The notes under the pieces were generated by a model. The model was given only the letters and a program-made list of their open reading frames with translations. It did not search any database and was not told the origin of the DNA. The position numbers and the translations under genes were made by a program. DNA of 64,000 nucleotides from Paenilisteria newyorkensis (GTDB taxonomy: Bacteria > Bacillota > Bacilli > Lactobacillales > Listeriaceae): NCBI RefSeq assembly GCF_000766145.1, contig NZ_JNFB01000035.1:215215-279214 (forward strand), in the 5' to 3' direction. Shown here in pieces: positions 8,367 to 17,430 of the stretch (position 1 is the stretch's first letter; each line of letters starts with the position of its first letter).

Positions 8367-8897
8367 TCAAGAAACGCCTTGCTTCTTCTCCTCACAAGCC
8401 ACCTTGAAATTCTTCCAACTACCAAAATAATAACGCACCAATCGGTAATCCTCGAATTCGCTCATCGTCGGAAATCTCCGCATAATTCGTTCCATTTCCA
8501 AAATGTCGCGAATCAATTTTTCCTTCACTTCTTTACCTTCCTCTTCCCCCGCAAACTTCGTCAAACCAGCTCGCTCAAGAAAGGCTTCCCAAGAATCATA
8601 ATACTCCATCACAGACATATAAAGCGGGAACTCATGCGGTCCACTAATCGGCGGACGTCCCAACTCCTGCGAAATTCGCTTAACCTCTGCAATCAAATAA
8701 TCCTCCTTGTAAAAACGTTTCGGCTCATTCTCCAAACCCGCTGCTTTTAATGCATCCGGCCATGAACCAAATAATTGTCGTGCTTTTTCAAAATGATTGT
8801 ACATGCTACGCCTCGGCACACGCCCCTGTTCCTGCGCCAATTGTTGTAATTCGGCAATAATCTGTTCTTTTGTCACAACAGCTATATCGTCCATCAT
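8367..8897 (-). CDS. Stand-alone HNR (homing endonuclease-associated repeat) protein
   Basis: 176 aa made of three copies of a roughly 50-residue repeat at about residues 11-55, 66-112 and 127-169. Each has a basic/proline turn (GRVPRR, GRPPIS, RRFPTM), an aromatic linker and a helix ending in FGSWPDALKAAGL, YYDSWEAFLERAGL or YYFGSWKNFKVAC. This resembles the DNA-binding HNR/HNH_repeat modules found beside homing-endonuclease catalytic domains, but no HNH, GIY-YIG or other nuclease motif is present. It probably binds DNA; function unknown. Two adjacent ATGs (8897 or 8894) follow AAGGGG. It is monocistronic, between terminators on both sides. Confidence 0.75.
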   Translation of the reverse strand: MMDDIAVVTKEQIIAELQQLAQEQGRVPRRSMYNHFEKARQLFGSWPDALKAAGLENEPKRFYKEDYLIAEVKRISQELGRPPISGPHEFPLYMSVMEYYDSWEAFLERAGLTKFAGEEEGKEVKEKLIRDILEMERIMRRFPTMSEFEDYRLVRYYFGSWKNFKVACEEKKQGVS

Positions 8898-8987
8898 CTT
8901 TCCCCTTCTCCTGTGTAGTAACTACATTTGCATTACAATTATGTTGTATCATAAAAAAGCAAGCGAAACAACTGAAAAATTTTCCAA

Positions 8988-9032
8988 TTTACAAAAAAAC
9001 AAACCTAAATCACAAAATCTAGGCTTGTTTTC
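8988..9032 (-). terminator. Terminator after the TetR gene
   Basis: Minus strand ACAAGCCTA pairs with TTAGGTTTGT (with G-U pairs) and is followed by a run of seven T. It ends the ABC-TetR operon before the HNR gene. Confidence 0.8.
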
Positions 9033-9040
9033 CCATTTAT

Positions 9041-9646
9041 TCATGTTTTTTGAATCATGCCACGCTCCACAATAGCCATCATATGCATAAATTTATCCAC
9101 AAGCGGTTGCATTTCCTGCATCGTCGCATTCGGGTTTTCCCTAATATAATCCGTCGCTATTTTAATTGTATAATCGAACAAAGCACGAATCACATCATGG
9201 GCATCCTCCAAAACAACATCCGCACGCAATGTCACCCGCTCAAAAATCTGATTCATATACACATCTTGCATTTGCAACATCTCCGTATAATAAGCATGTA
9301 ACCGCTCCGCAAGCGCCGCCGGAGGATTCGCGTAAGACTGCATAATCAACTTAAACGCAGCCGGATAATTCTTGCTAAAATGCAACTTCTGCTTCGTCGA
9401 CCAAATCGCACCTTCCATAAAGTTCTCCGTCGGCATCTCCCCAATCGGTACTTCCTGCATCGCTAAATCCACCGAATACGTCACCGCTGCGGTATACAAT
9501 TTTTCTTTGGAGCCAAAATAATGGAAAATCAACCCCTTCGAAACACCAGCAACCTCTGAAATCCGATTCGTACTAGCCGCCTTATACCCATGATCCGCGA
9601 ATTCCTCCACCGCGACCTTCAAAATTTTATCCCGTTTATCCTCCAT
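9041..9646 (-). CDS. TetR-family repressor of the ABC exporter operon
   Basis: 201 aa. N-terminal TetR helix-turn-helix about residues 5-50 (ILKVAVEEFADHGYKAAST, VSKGLIFHYFGSKEKLY), then an all-helical ligand domain. ATG 9644-9646 overlaps the permease stop as TGATG, so it is the third gene of an ATPase-permease-repressor operon. The promoter of that operon (11371-11419) has two copies of a TTGAC-6-GTCAA palindrome, the expected target, so it is probably an autorepressor that responds to the exported compound. Ligand not predictable. Confidence 0.88.
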   Translation of the reverse strand: MEDKRDKILKVAVEEFADHGYKAASTNRISEVAGVSKGLIFHYFGSKEKLYTAAVTYSVDLAMQEVPIGEMPTENFMEGAIWSTKQKLHFSKNYPAAFKLIMQSYANPPAALAERLHAYYTEMLQMQDVYMNQIFERVTLRADVVLEDAHDVIRALFDYTIKIATDYIRENPNATMQEMQPLVDKFMHMMAIVERGMIQKT

Positions 9647-10461
9647 CACACCCTCAAATCCTTTTTCCGGTACAATACGAAAGTCAGCACGACGAACACA
9701 ACTATCGAAATCACGCTAATCCACACATTCACACTCTCCATCGAAGCTTTGATCATATCAGACGGAATCGCAAAATTGATCGGCGAGAAATATTTAAAGA
9801 AGTCCACCTTATCGTTCAAACCAGCAAGAATCCCTAAAATATAAGTCAGAAAAACGAGGCCCAATGCCACCGGTGTCGCCTGTTTTGCCGAATGAACAAT
9901 CGCTGAAAAACAGAACCCAGCACTCATAAACAACAAGGCCACCAGTAACTCATTTGAGAAAACCCGCACCAGCGACTGCACCAAATCCCCCGTATTCGCC
10001 CCGTCCTGCTTCAAGAAAACAACCAATACCGTTGAAACAACAAACGTGATAGCCCAAAAAGCAATAAATGAAATCGCGTTCCCGACCATTTTCCAAGCTA
10101 CTAACTCCGAACGCGTAATCGGTTGCGCATACAAAAACTCAATCGTCCCATCCGTCTCTTCCTTCACCAACGCCTGCGCCCCAATCATAGCTGCATATAC
10201 ACACGCTGCAATAAAAATATACTGAAACACATACGCAAAGTACGCATCAATTTTTGTTAAATCCGCCATCGAACTAATATGCAAAACATTCATCATTTCT
10301 TTCGGTAAAGCATTCATTTTCGTGTTCACTAATTCTTGCATCCCGCTTGACTGCATACTAGGAAAGAACGCCATGAACATACCGAGCACTAGCGCCACAA
10401 CCCCCGACCAAACGAGCAAACTCTTAATATGCGTTTTCCATTCAATCTTTAAAATAGTCAT
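9646..10461 (-). CDS. ABC-2 type exporter permease
   Basis: 271 aa integral membrane protein with about six hydrophobic segments, a large external loop after the first and a short basic C-terminal tail (YRKKDLRV). The stretch EETDGTIEFLYAQPITRSEL is the cytoplasmic gating/ATPase-contact motif of ABC-2 permeases of drug or bacteriocin exporters. Start ATG overlaps the ATPase stop by 4 nt (ATGA), and its own stop overlaps the TetR start. Substrate unknown; a TetR partner suggests efflux of a toxic small molecule. Confidence 0.86.
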   Translation of the reverse strand: MTILKIEWKTHIKSLLVWSGVVALVLGMFMAFFPSMQSSGMQELVNTKMNALPKEMMNVLHISSMADLTKIDAYFAYVFQYIFIAACVYAAMIGAQALVKEETDGTIEFLYAQPITRSELVAWKMVGNAISFIAFWAITFVVSTVLVVFLKQDGANTGDLVQSLVRVFSNELLVALLFMSAGFCFSAIVHSAKQATPVALGLVFLTYILGILAGLNDKVDFFKYFSPINFAIPSDMIKASMESVNVWISVISIVVFVVLTFVLYRKKDLRV

Positions 10462-11348
10462 TTTGCCTTCCCTCCTTCATAAAGCGTCATGAATTTATCT
10501 TCCAACTCTTGATTAGTGATCGACAAATCCTTAATTCCCTCCGCTGCAAGAATCGGCAAAACCGCTTGCACATTACCATCAAACGTCAATCTCGCACTCG
10601 TTTCCGTCGTTTCCACAACTTTAGCGCCAGCATTGACAAGCTCCGTCACCGGCAACCGATCCCCTTTCAAAATAATCACTTTCCCCGACATTTCCTGATC
10701 CGCAATATTTTCCAGCGCTACAATTTCACCCTCACGAATAAAAGCAGCTCGCGTACTATACTCCTGAATCTCCCGCAAATTATGACTCGACAAAAAGATT
10801 GTCATGCCGTCCTCTTGATTTTGGCGCGTCATCTCTTTAAATAAGTGATGCTGCATCAAAGGATCCAACCCATTCGTAGGCTCATCTAAAATTAGCAACT
10901 TCGGCTTCGTAATAAGCCCGGCCACAATCGCAACCTTCTTTTTATTTCCAAGTGACATATCCCCAAAACGCTTATGCGGATCAATATCAAACATCTCATA
11001 ATAACGCTTCATCTGCGTCTGCGCCTGATCAATATGATGAAACTTCGCCGCGAATCCAATAATATCATTCGCCGTCATTTGCGGATAATAACGCACCTCG
11101 CTCGGCACATACCCGACCATCTTCTTAATTTCCGCCGAATTTTTCACAATATCCTTGCCAAGTATCGTCGCATGGCCTTTCGAAGCATAAATGAAATTCA
11201 GCAACAGCTTGATTGTCGTCGATTTACCAGCACCATTTGGCCCAATAAACCCAAACAATTCCCCCTCTTCCACTGACAAATTCACACCTTCAATCGCCCG
11301 TTTCTTATGATAGAACTTCGTCAATTCATTCGTCTCTATCGCTTTCAT
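10458..11348 (-). CDS. ABC exporter ATPase
   Basis: 296 aa ATPase of the CcmA/drug-export type pairing with the ABC-2 permease. Walker A GPNGAGKST, signature DMSLGNKKKVAI (an LSGGQ variant, common in this subfamily), Walker B LLILDEPT, switch His in LSSHNLREI; about 80 C-terminal residues form the exporter-type regulatory tail. Start ATG 11346-11348 follows GGAGGGG at 6 nt; the longer frame to 11378 would overlap the operator. First gene of the operon. Confidence 0.9.
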   Translation of the reverse strand: MKAIETNELTKFYHKKRAIEGVNLSVEEGELFGFIGPNGAGKSTTIKLLLNFIYASKGHATILGKDIVKNSAEIKKMVGYVPSEVRYYPQMTANDIIGFAAKFHHIDQAQTQMKRYYEMFDIDPHKRFGDMSLGNKKKVAIVAGLITKPKLLILDEPTNGLDPLMQHHLFKEMTRQNQEDGMTIFLSSHNLREIQEYSTRAAFIREGEIVALENIADQEMSGKVIILKGDRLPVTELVNAGAKVVETTETSARLTFDGNVQAVLPILAAEGIKDLSITNQELEDKFMTLYEGGKAK

Positions 11349-11370
11349 TTTTGACCCCTCCAATTCACAA

Positions 11371-11419
11371 TTGACCATCTAGTCAATGCGATTATACTCC
11401 CGCCTGACCACCTAGTCAA
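11371..11419 (-). promoter_or_regulatory. ABC-TetR operon promoter with two TetR operators
   Basis: Minus strand: -35 TTGACT (11414-11419), 17-bp spacer, -10 TATAAT (11391-11396). Two near-identical palindromes, TTGACCATCTAGTCAA (11371-11386) and CTGACCACCTAGTCAA (11404-11419), lie 33 bp apart, one covering the -35 and the other the start site. This is a classic double-operator repression layout; assignment to the linked TetR is inference. Confidence 0.85.
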
Positions 11420-11435
11420 TCAATAACCATCCACA

Positions 11436-11480
11436 TCAAAAAAAGCGCACCAGAAAGCCATCCGATACGCTAATCCATTT
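11436..11480 (-). terminator. Terminator after the VOC-family gene
   Basis: Minus strand GCGTATC pairs with GGTGCGC (7 bp including G-U), with a run of seven T after the stem. It lies just past the VOC gene stop at 11483. Confidence 0.75.
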
Positions 11481-11482
11481 TC

Positions 11483-11914
11483 TTATTTCGTCAAAACATC
11501 ACGATAACTAAAGTGCCACTGCGTCCCAAATTTGTCAGCAATCATGGCATAGCCCTTACTCCAAAACGTTTCTTCAAGTGGCATATAAATCTTACTGCCT
11601 TTTTCAAACTTGGCAAAAATCGCTTTTAAGTCTTCCAAATCATCGCTTTCCACAACAATACTAACATTATCACCTAGAGTCGCTGGAATACCGTCCGGCA
11701 TATCCGACATCATCACGCGCAAACCCCTGACATCGATTTCACTGTACATAATTTTATCAGCGTTCCCATCTTTATTTCCGCTAGTATTCGGATTCGACGG
11801 CGCCTCACCATATGTCACTATCTCCTTTGGCTCGACTTCAAAAATTCCCGCATAGTAATCCAAAGCCTCACGACAATTTCCTGTAAAATGCAGAAAAACA
11901 GCAGTCATCTTCAT
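11483..11914 (-). CDS. PhnB-like VOC (glyoxalase-fold) protein
   Basis: 143 aa. Two VOC half-modules: FTGNCREALDYYAGIFEV opening the first, and the C-terminal FWSKGYAMIADKFGTQWHFSY typical of the PhnB/3-demethylubiquinone methyltransferase-like subgroup. The metal-binding residues of true glyoxalase I are not evident, so substrate and activity cannot be assigned. ATG 11914 follows GAGG at 6 nt. It starts 17 bp past the nudF stop and is probably co-transcribed with it. Confidence 0.82.
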   Translation of the reverse strand: MKMTAVFLHFTGNCREALDYYAGIFEVEPKEIVTYGEAPSNPNTSGNKDGNADKIMYSEIDVRGLRVMMSDMPDGIPATLGDNVSIVVESDDLEDLKAIFAKFEKGSKIYMPLEETFWSKGYAMIADKFGTQWHFSYRDVLTK

Positions 11915-11930
11915 CTACTTCCTCTCTGAA

Positions 11931-12479
11931 TTATTTAGTCGCCTCAAGCAACTGCCAATATTGCACAGCGTATACCGTTTTAGCATCACAAATAACCTTT
12001 TCTTCTATTAATTGTAACGCCTCATCCAAACTTACTTCCACAATATTCACGAACTCGTCCTCATCTGCCTGAAGCGGGTTTGCTTGCTTCTTCAAATCTC
12101 CCGCAAGATAAATATGTAGTAACTCATCCGCGAAACCAGGCGATGTATAAAAAGACACAAGATGCTTCAAATCATCCGTTTTGTATCCCGTTTCCTCCTC
12201 CAGCTCGCGCCCAGCCGTCAATTCCGGAGCCTCATCTGGTTCAATTTTACCAGCAGGAATCTCGACAATTGCCTTCTCGAGCGGTTTCCGATATTGTTCC
12301 ACCATCACCATTTTGTTTTCAGGCGTAATCGCAACAACCGCCACCGCACCAGGGTGCTTCACGATTTCACGCTTACTCGTTGCACCGTTTGGCAACACCA
12401 CATCATCCACTACTAATTTAATAATTTTCCCATCAAAAATCGTCTCACGCTTCACCGTTTTTTCCTCTAACGAATCCAT
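11931..12479 (-). CDS. nudF: ADP-ribose pyrophosphatase (Nudix)
   Basis: Hydrolyses ADP-ribose to AMP and ribose-5-phosphate. 182 aa, the usual length. Contains the Nudix box: GKIEPDEAPELTAGRELEEE followed by TGY (G-x5-E-x7-REL-x-EE-x-GY), preceded by EQYRKPLEKAIVEIPAG, characteristic of the ADPRase subfamily, which places the conserved Pro downstream (SFYTSPGFADE). The ATG start at 12479 follows GGAGTGGTGG. A TGNTATAAT-like extended -10 (TGGTATAAT on the minus strand) lies upstream near 12513-12521. Confidence 0.92.
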   Translation of the reverse strand: MDSLEEKTVKRETIFDGKIIKLVVDDVVLPNGATSKREIVKHPGAVAVVAITPENKMVMVEQYRKPLEKAIVEIPAGKIEPDEAPELTAGRELEEETGYKTDDLKHLVSFYTSPGFADELLHIYLAGDLKKQANPLQADEDEFVNIVEVSLDEALQLIEEKVICDAKTVYAVQYWQLLEATK

Positions 12480-12683
12480 GCCACCACTCCATTTCTAAGT
12501 CTTTTTTATCATTATACCATAATCAAGTCTGAGGGGAATTTACATCGCACGACTGATAACATCTTTTCCTCCAATATGGTATGATATACTCAAATCAGGT
12601 TAGCCTTTTCAGATGATTTTCTAAAAAATTTTCACAAATACTTAATCCTTAAAAAAATAAGGAAGCCTAAGGAGAAGATAGAC

Positions 12684-13328
12684 ATGGTAGTTTTCAAAAA
12701 ATTTATGGCCTTCACTGGCTCAATCGTTTTAACACTCATTTTGTTCGGCATCTTGGCAAACATCTTTGTGAACAACTGGTTACTTATTAGTGTCGTAACA
12801 CTTGTCGTGGCCGCCGTCCTGTTCTTCTTTTCTGCAAAAGCGGGAGACAAAGCACATGCCATACAGACTGGGCTTACAAAAAAAGAATACAAATACATTC
12901 GCACAAACTTAGAAGAATCGCGAGCTAAAATACTGCGTCTCCAAAAAATCACGTCCGCTCACCGTAATCTTTTTACATTCCAGGAACGCGACAAAACACT
13001 CTTACTTACAAAACGCATCTACGGTATTGTGAAAGAAGAACCAAAACGCTTTTATGATGCAGAGGATTTCTTTTTCTCCCACTTGGACTCTTTGGTAGAG
13101 CTAACAGAAAAATACGCTTTCCTAAACAGCCAACCTGTGAAGGACAAGAAGATTTACCAAACACTTTCTGACACTCGTGCCCTTTTGAATGATTTAGGTC
13201 GCGTTATCGAGAAAGACCTCTTTGCACTGCTTAACAAGGACGTATCGAGCCTTGATTTCGAGCTAGAAGTTGCAAAGAATTCCATCTCCAAACAGGAAAA
13301 GAAATTTGAAAGGAGAACACCCAAATGA
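12684..13328 (+). CDS. xpaC: XpaC-family membrane protein
   Basis: 214 aa. Two N-terminal membrane segments (about residues 8-30 and 33-50) followed by a helical cytoplasmic domain rich in charged residues. It matches the Bacillota XpaC family (named after 5-bromo-4-chloroindolyl phosphate hydrolysis), whose molecular role is not established. The stop overlaps the start of telA by 4 nt (ATGA), the standard xpaC-telA pairing. The upstream gap (12480-12683) holds the divergent promoters; TATGATATACT near 12580 is a possible -10. Confidence 0.85.
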   Translation: MVVFKKFMAFTGSIVLTLILFGILANIFVNNWLLISVVTLVVAAVLFFFSAKAGDKAHAIQTGLTKKEYKYIRTNLEESRAKILRLQKITSAHRNLFTFQERDKTLLLTKRIYGIVKEEPKRFYDAEDFFFSHLDSLVELTEKYAFLNSQPVKDKKIYQTLSDTRALLNDLGRVIEKDLFALLNKDVSSLDFELEVAKNSISKQEKKFERRTPK

Positions 13329-14557
13329 CCGAGAACCAAAAGCCAAACGAACCTGAATTAAAAACAACAGAAACACCAACATATGAACAACCGAAAGCAG
13401 AGGTTATCGATGCTAATTTCAACAAGACATTAGATGATTTACTCGCCGATCCATTCGGCACAAACGGCTCACAAACCGTACAAGAAATCGTGAACAACGA
13501 AACAGACAAAGCTCCCCGCTTGGTTGACATGCTTCCAGAAGCGAACCGTCGCCAAGCAGTGGAACTTGCCAAACAAATCGAGCCTGGAAATCAAGCGGCT
13601 ATCCTCGGATACGGCGCACCAGCACAAGCAAAGCTACATGACTTCTCCCACTCGATGCTCAACCAAGTTCAAAAGCAAGACGTTGGTCCAATCGGCGAAA
13701 TCATCAGTGACTTGATGTTCCGCCTGCAAGAAGCCGATCCAGATGAACTTGCCGCACGCAACAAGAACGTTTTCACAAAAATGTTCTCCCGTGTGAAACA
13801 ATCCATCAACGAGATCACATCCAAATATCAAAAAATGGGCACACAGATCGATCGTATCGCCCTGAAATTAGAACATGCCAAAAAACGTTTAATGGAAGAC
13901 AATTCCTTCTTAGAACAACTCTACGATAAGAATAAAGACTACTTCCAGGCGTTAAATATTTATATCGCAGCTGGTGAATTAAAACAAGAAGAAATCAATA
14001 CGAAGCTTCTTCCTGAACTTCGCAAAAAAGCAGAACAATCCGGTGATCAAATGGATTTCCAAGAAGTAAATGATCTCACACAATTCGCAGATCGCCTGGA
14101 AAAACGTGTGCATGACTTGAAACTTAGCCGTCAAATCACTATTCAGCAAGCACCACAAATTCGTCTTATTCAAAACACGAATCAGGTTTTAGCTGAGAAG
14201 ATTCAGTCATCGATTATGACAGCTATCCCATTATGGAAAAACCAAGTCGCCATCGCGCTTACCTTACTACGTCAACAACAAGCGGCAGAAGCGCAACGCC
14301 AAGTATCGGAAACCACAAACGAGCTTCTAAAACGCAATGCCGATATGCTAAAAACAAATGCTATTGAAACAGCGCGCGAAAACGAAAGGGGTATTGTTGA
14401 TATCGAAACACTAAAAGAAACGCAATCAAGCCTCATCGAAACGCTACAAGAAACCTTGAAGATTCAACAAGAAGGCCGTGCAAAACGCGCCGTTGCAGAA
14501 AAAGAACTTGTAACTATGGAACAAGAATTAAAAGATCGCTTACTAGAAATGAAATAA
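13325..14557 (+). CDS. telA: Toxic anion resistance protein TelA/KlaA family
   Basis: 410 aa soluble, highly helical protein with long coiled-coil stretches (about residues 140-410), of the TelA family linked to tellurite and cell-envelope stress resistance in Listeria and other bacteria. Recognisable blocks include [20 protein letters not shown] and [20 protein letters not shown]. Two-gene operon with xpaC. No transmembrane segment; XpaC may provide the membrane anchor (inference). Confidence 0.9.
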   Translation: MTENQKPNEPELKTTETPTYEQPKAEVIDANFNKTLDDLLADPFGTNGSQTVQEIVNNETDKAPRLVDMLPEANRRQAVELAKQIEPGNQAAILGYGAPAQAKLHDFSHSMLNQVQKQDVGPIGEIISDLMFRLQEADPDELAARNKNVFTKMFSRVKQSINEITSKYQKMGTQIDRIALKLEHAKKRLMEDNSFLEQLYDKNKDYFQALNIYIAAGELKQEEINTKLLPELRKKAEQSGDQMDFQEVNDLTQFADRLEKRVHDLKLSRQITIQQAPQIRLIQNTNQVLAEKIQSSIMTAIPLWKNQVAIALTLLRQQQAAEAQRQVSETTNELLKRNADMLKTNAIETARENERGIVDIETLKETQSSLIETLQETLKIQQEGRAKRAVAEKELVTMEQELKDRLLEMK

Positions 14558-14569
14558 TCTTTATCTACG

Positions 14570-14620
14570 AAGAAAGGTGCAGTACCTGTTGGTCATATCC
14601 ACAGAAACTGCACCTTTCTT
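14570..14620. terminator. Bidirectional terminator after telA
   Basis: AAGAAAGGTGCAGT (14570-14583) and ACTGCACCTTTCTT (14607-14620) form a perfect 14-bp stem, T-rich on the plus side. It overlaps the stop codon of the convergent acetyltransferase gene. Confidence 0.85.
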
Positions 14621-15161
14621 ATTTGCTATTTTTTTCAAAAGCCGTTCTGAATTCAGCCTCCAGCATACTAAAAACAGCTAAGTCATGATAAGCCTCGTGA
14701 AAAAATTCATGCTCCCGTAATATCCCATCTTGATGGAAACCTAGCGAGTGCATCATATTTAATGATCGCTCGTTAAATGTATATACTTCACAATAAACCT
14801 TATGTAAATGTAATGCATTGAAAGCCACGTCCAACAACTCTAAGATAGCTTCTTTTCCGTAACCTTTTCCCCAACTTGATCGTTCCCCAATAACGATACC
14901 AAAAGCTGCCTGGCCATTTTCTCGGTCAATTAAGCCTAGTTCGGCACGCCCAATGACTCTTCCATCTAAAACAATACTGTATAGTTGTAACGATTGGTTG
15001 ACGTTAAAAAAATATTTCTCATACATCGTTTGAAAAACCTCTAAAGATCGTGGTTTCGTAATACCGCTTGCCATGGCAATTTCTTCATCAAGCTCCCAGA
15101 CATGCATTCCTTGTATGTCTTCCCGCCTGATTGGTCTAATTCTCCCTGACTCCCTTTTCAT
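14619..15161 (-). CDS. GNAT-family N-acetyltransferase (RimJ/RimL-like)
   Basis: 180 aa. Acetyl-CoA-binding motif A, GIVIGERSSWGKGYGKEA, with the QxxGxG-equivalent GKGYGK, followed by VYTFNERSLNMMHSLGF (motif B). N-terminus IRPIRREDIQGMHVWELDEE is typical of the RimJ/RimL/SpeG-like branch. Substrate unknown. Single gene with its own promoter region at 15162-15235, next to dinB but separated from it by 74 bp. Confidence 0.82.
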   Translation of the reverse strand: MKRESGRIRPIRREDIQGMHVWELDEEIAMASGITKPRSLEVFQTMYEKYFFNVNQSLQLYSIVLDGRVIGRAELGLIDRENGQAAFGIVIGERSSWGKGYGKEAILELLDVAFNALHLHKVYCEVYTFNERSLNMMHSLGFHQDGILREHEFFHEAYHDLAVFSMLEAEFRTAFEKNSK

Positions 15162-15235
15162 TAACTAACAACTCCCAACAATCATTATCGAACTTAAGTA
15201 TAACAATGATATGCCATAATAAACAAGATTTTTCT

Positions 15236-16315
15236 TTAAAATCCTTCTAGTTTCAAATTTTCAAAGTGCAACGGTTTCAGGTTCGTTACCGTCAGGCCAA
15301 CTAAGCGAACGCTCTCTTCTCCACTATATACATCGCTTAATAAACTGGCCCCAGCATCATAAATAACCCGTGCATCTCGTGTATATTCCATTAATGATAA
15401 CCTCCTAGTAATGGTACTAAAATCACTGTATCGTAGCTTTAAAACCACTGTCTTACCGTGCTTGCCAATGCGTTCCAGTGAACTTTCTATTTTCTGTGAG
15501 AATAAAAGCAACATCTCTTGCATCTCTCGTTCATCGAAAATATTGTTAGCAAATGTAGTTTCTCGGCCAACAGACTTTCTCTCGCGATGTGGGTTTACTT
15601 TAGAATCTGATAAGCCTCTCACTGCTCGATACAAGCGATAGCCTTGTTTATTCAGCTCCCGAATTAAATCCCACTCCTCCCATGCTTTTAAATCCGCGCC
15701 AGAATGGATACCTAATCGATGTAGTTTCTCGGCTGTGACTTTCCCAACACCGTGGAATTTCGTAACTGGTAGACTCTCTAAAAAGGCTTCTGCTTCCTCT
15801 GGTAATACGACGGTCATCCCTGCTGGCTTCTTAAAATCTGATGCAATTTTGGCGATGAATTTATTGTATGAAACGCCTGCTGATGCGGTCAAACCGAGTT
15901 CGTGATAGATCGCATGTTGGATCTCCAGGGCTATCTTCATTGCGGATTTGATTCCTTTTTTGTTTTCGGTAACGTCTAAATAAGCCTCATCTAAAGACAT
16001 TGGCTCCACTAAATCTGTATAACGATGAAATATTTCACGGATTTGTGCGGATACTTCTCGGTAATGTTCCATATTTCCATGGATGAAGATGCCGTGTGGA
16101 CATAGTTTATATGCTTGCTTTGTCGGCATCGCAGAATGGACACCGAATTTCCTAGCTTCATATGAACATGTGGAGACGACACCTCGTTTATTTGGGTCTC
16201 CACCAATGATAAGTGCCTTTCCACGATATTCCGGATGGTCTCGCTCCTCTACCGAAGCAAAAAAAGCATCCATATCAATATGAATAATTTTACGCGTCTT
16301 ATCCACTTCACTCAT
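15236..16315 (-). CDS. dinB: DNA polymerase IV (Y-family translesion polymerase)
   Basis: Error-prone lesion-bypass polymerase. 359 aa, full family length. Palm metal ligands in IIHIDMDAFFASVE and MSLDEAYLDVT; fingers YEARKFGVHSAMPTKQA; helix-hairpin-helix around KFHGVGKVTAEKL; little-finger domain in the last 120 residues, starting near KSVGRETTFAN. ATG 16313-16315 is preferred to GTG 16318, though the ribosome binding site (GGAAGG) is close to either. The C-terminus lacks an obvious QxxLF-type clamp motif. An SOS box lies just upstream. Confidence 0.93.
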   Translation of the reverse strand: MSEVDKTRKIIHIDMDAFFASVEERDHPEYRGKALIIGGDPNKRGVVSTCSYEARKFGVHSAMPTKQAYKLCPHGIFIHGNMEHYREVSAQIREIFHRYTDLVEPMSLDEAYLDVTENKKGIKSAMKIALEIQHAIYHELGLTASAGVSYNKFIAKIASDFKKPAGMTVVLPEEAEAFLESLPVTKFHGVGKVTAEKLHRLGIHSGADLKAWEEWDLIRELNKQGYRLYRAVRGLSDSKVNPHRERKSVGRETTFANNIFDEREMQEMLLLFSQKIESSLERIGKHGKTVVLKLRYSDFSTITRRLSLMEYTRDARVIYDAGASLLSDVYSGEESVRLVGLTVTNLKPLHFENLKLEGF

Positions 16316-16329
16316 CACCTTCCAAAAAA

Positions 16330-16379
16330 CGAACGTTTGTTCCTCTCTTAATTATACTCTCTCCTCTTAAATAATGCAA
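16330..16379 (-). promoter_or_regulatory. dinB promoter with LexA (SOS) box
   Basis: Minus strand: -35 TTGCAT (16374-16379), 17-bp spacer, -10 TATAAT (16351-16356). CGAACGTTTGTTC (16330-16342) matches the Gram-positive LexA box CGAACN4GTTCG except for its last base, just downstream of the -10. DNA-damage induction is inferred. Confidence 0.85.
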
Positions 16380-16441
16380 GCTGGATTCGGTTAAATTTTG
16401 AACAAAAATTACACAGCAAAAAAGAGACTATTTTTTAAGTA

Positions 16442-16562
16442 CAGCGTGTCGACAAATGCTTAGTTTCTAGGCAAAAGCGAGTACCAGCGCGGAGCATACT
16501 AAGGTATGTGAGCACTGGAACAGAGCTTTTAACGACGAAAATGAGCGTTTGTCGACACGCTG
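16442..16562. repeat. Dispersed repeat E1, copy 2
   Basis: Ends CAGCGTGTCGACAAATGCT and AGCGTTTGTCGACACGCTG pair over about 21 bp. Inside are TTCTAGGCAAAAGC, the hairpin CATAC-taag-GTATG, GTGAGCACTGG and GCTTTTAACGACG. It lies in the 310-bp gap between dinB and the SDR gene (16316-16625); the rest holds the dinB promoter and no further gene. Confidence 0.85.
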
Positions 16563-16625
16563 ATATTTTGCGGAAAATCACGTGAAGCAGTTTTTCTACA
16601 GTCTGTTTTAAGTAGCCTCCCTTTT

Positions 16626-17414
16626 TTATTTTTTCTCAAATGCGCCTTTACCGAAAAATTCGATGACGCGTGGCATGACCTGGTACATTCGCGAAATAAG
16701 GTTCATCAAAAACGGTAGATTTATTTCACGCTTTGGTTTCCCCATAATTGCCACGATTTTTGCAGCTACTTTTTCAGGCTTCAGAACCAAGAAACCTACA
16801 TTGTCTAAATAGTCGCCCGATTTGTCGGCAATGTCGAAAAAGCTAGTTGCGATCGGCCCAGGGTTCACCGTCGTTACGTGGATACCTGATGGCTTGGTTT
16901 CCATTCGCAAAGCATTGGAATAGCCTAAAACTGCGAATTTTGTTGCGGAATAAGCGGATGATTTTGGTGTCGCGATTTTGCCAGCTTGGGAGGCGATGTT
17001 GATAATATGCCCCGACTTACGCGCCAACATGTCTGGTAAAGCGAGTTGCGTCAAGCGCATCAAACCAAGTACATTGGTATCAAACATCCGTTCCACCGTC
17101 GCAAAATCAGTCTTTACAGCTTCTTCAAAAATCCCAAATCCAGCGCAATTTACTAGGACATCGATTTTTGTATCGCCGATTTTTTGCATCACGTCTTCTA
17201 TCTCTTCAAAGTCTGTCATATCCATTTTGTGGTAAGCGCTAACAACACCATAATCCGCTTGAATCTGTGTTGCTAAATCTGACAATTTTTCCGTGCGGCG
17301 AGCCGTCAGAATCGTGTGTGCGCCTTGTGCCGCGACTTGCCGTGCCATCTCTGCTCCGAGCCCATTGGATGCACCTGTAATCATCACCGTTTTCCCCTTC
17401 AAAAAATCGTTCAT
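16626..17414 (-). CDS. Short-chain dehydrogenase/reductase (YqjQ-like)
   Basis: 262 aa classical SDR. NAD(P)-binding TGASNGLGAEMA, NAG-type motif VNCAGFGIF, catalytic Ser in INIASQAGK and YSATKFAVLGY (YxxxK), with the PG motif VNPGPIATSFF. Arg in TARRTEKL after the second strand suggests NADP(H) preference. Start ATG 17412-17414 with GGAGAAGG upstream; a longer frame into rnz is unlikely. It begins 16 bp after rnz, hence one transcript. Substrate unknown. Confidence 0.87.
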   Translation of the reverse strand: MNDFLKGKTVMITGASNGLGAEMARQVAAQGAHTILTARRTEKLSDLATQIQADYGVVSAYHKMDMTDFEEIEDVMQKIGDTKIDVLVNCAGFGIFEEAVKTDFATVERMFDTNVLGLMRLTQLALPDMLARKSGHIINIASQAGKIATPKSSAYSATKFAVLGYSNALRMETKPSGIHVTTVNPGPIATSFFDIADKSGDYLDNVGFLVLKPEKVAAKIVAIMGKPKREINLPFLMNLISRMYQVMPRVIEFFGKGAFEKK

Positions 17415-17430
17415 CCTTCTCCAAACTCCT

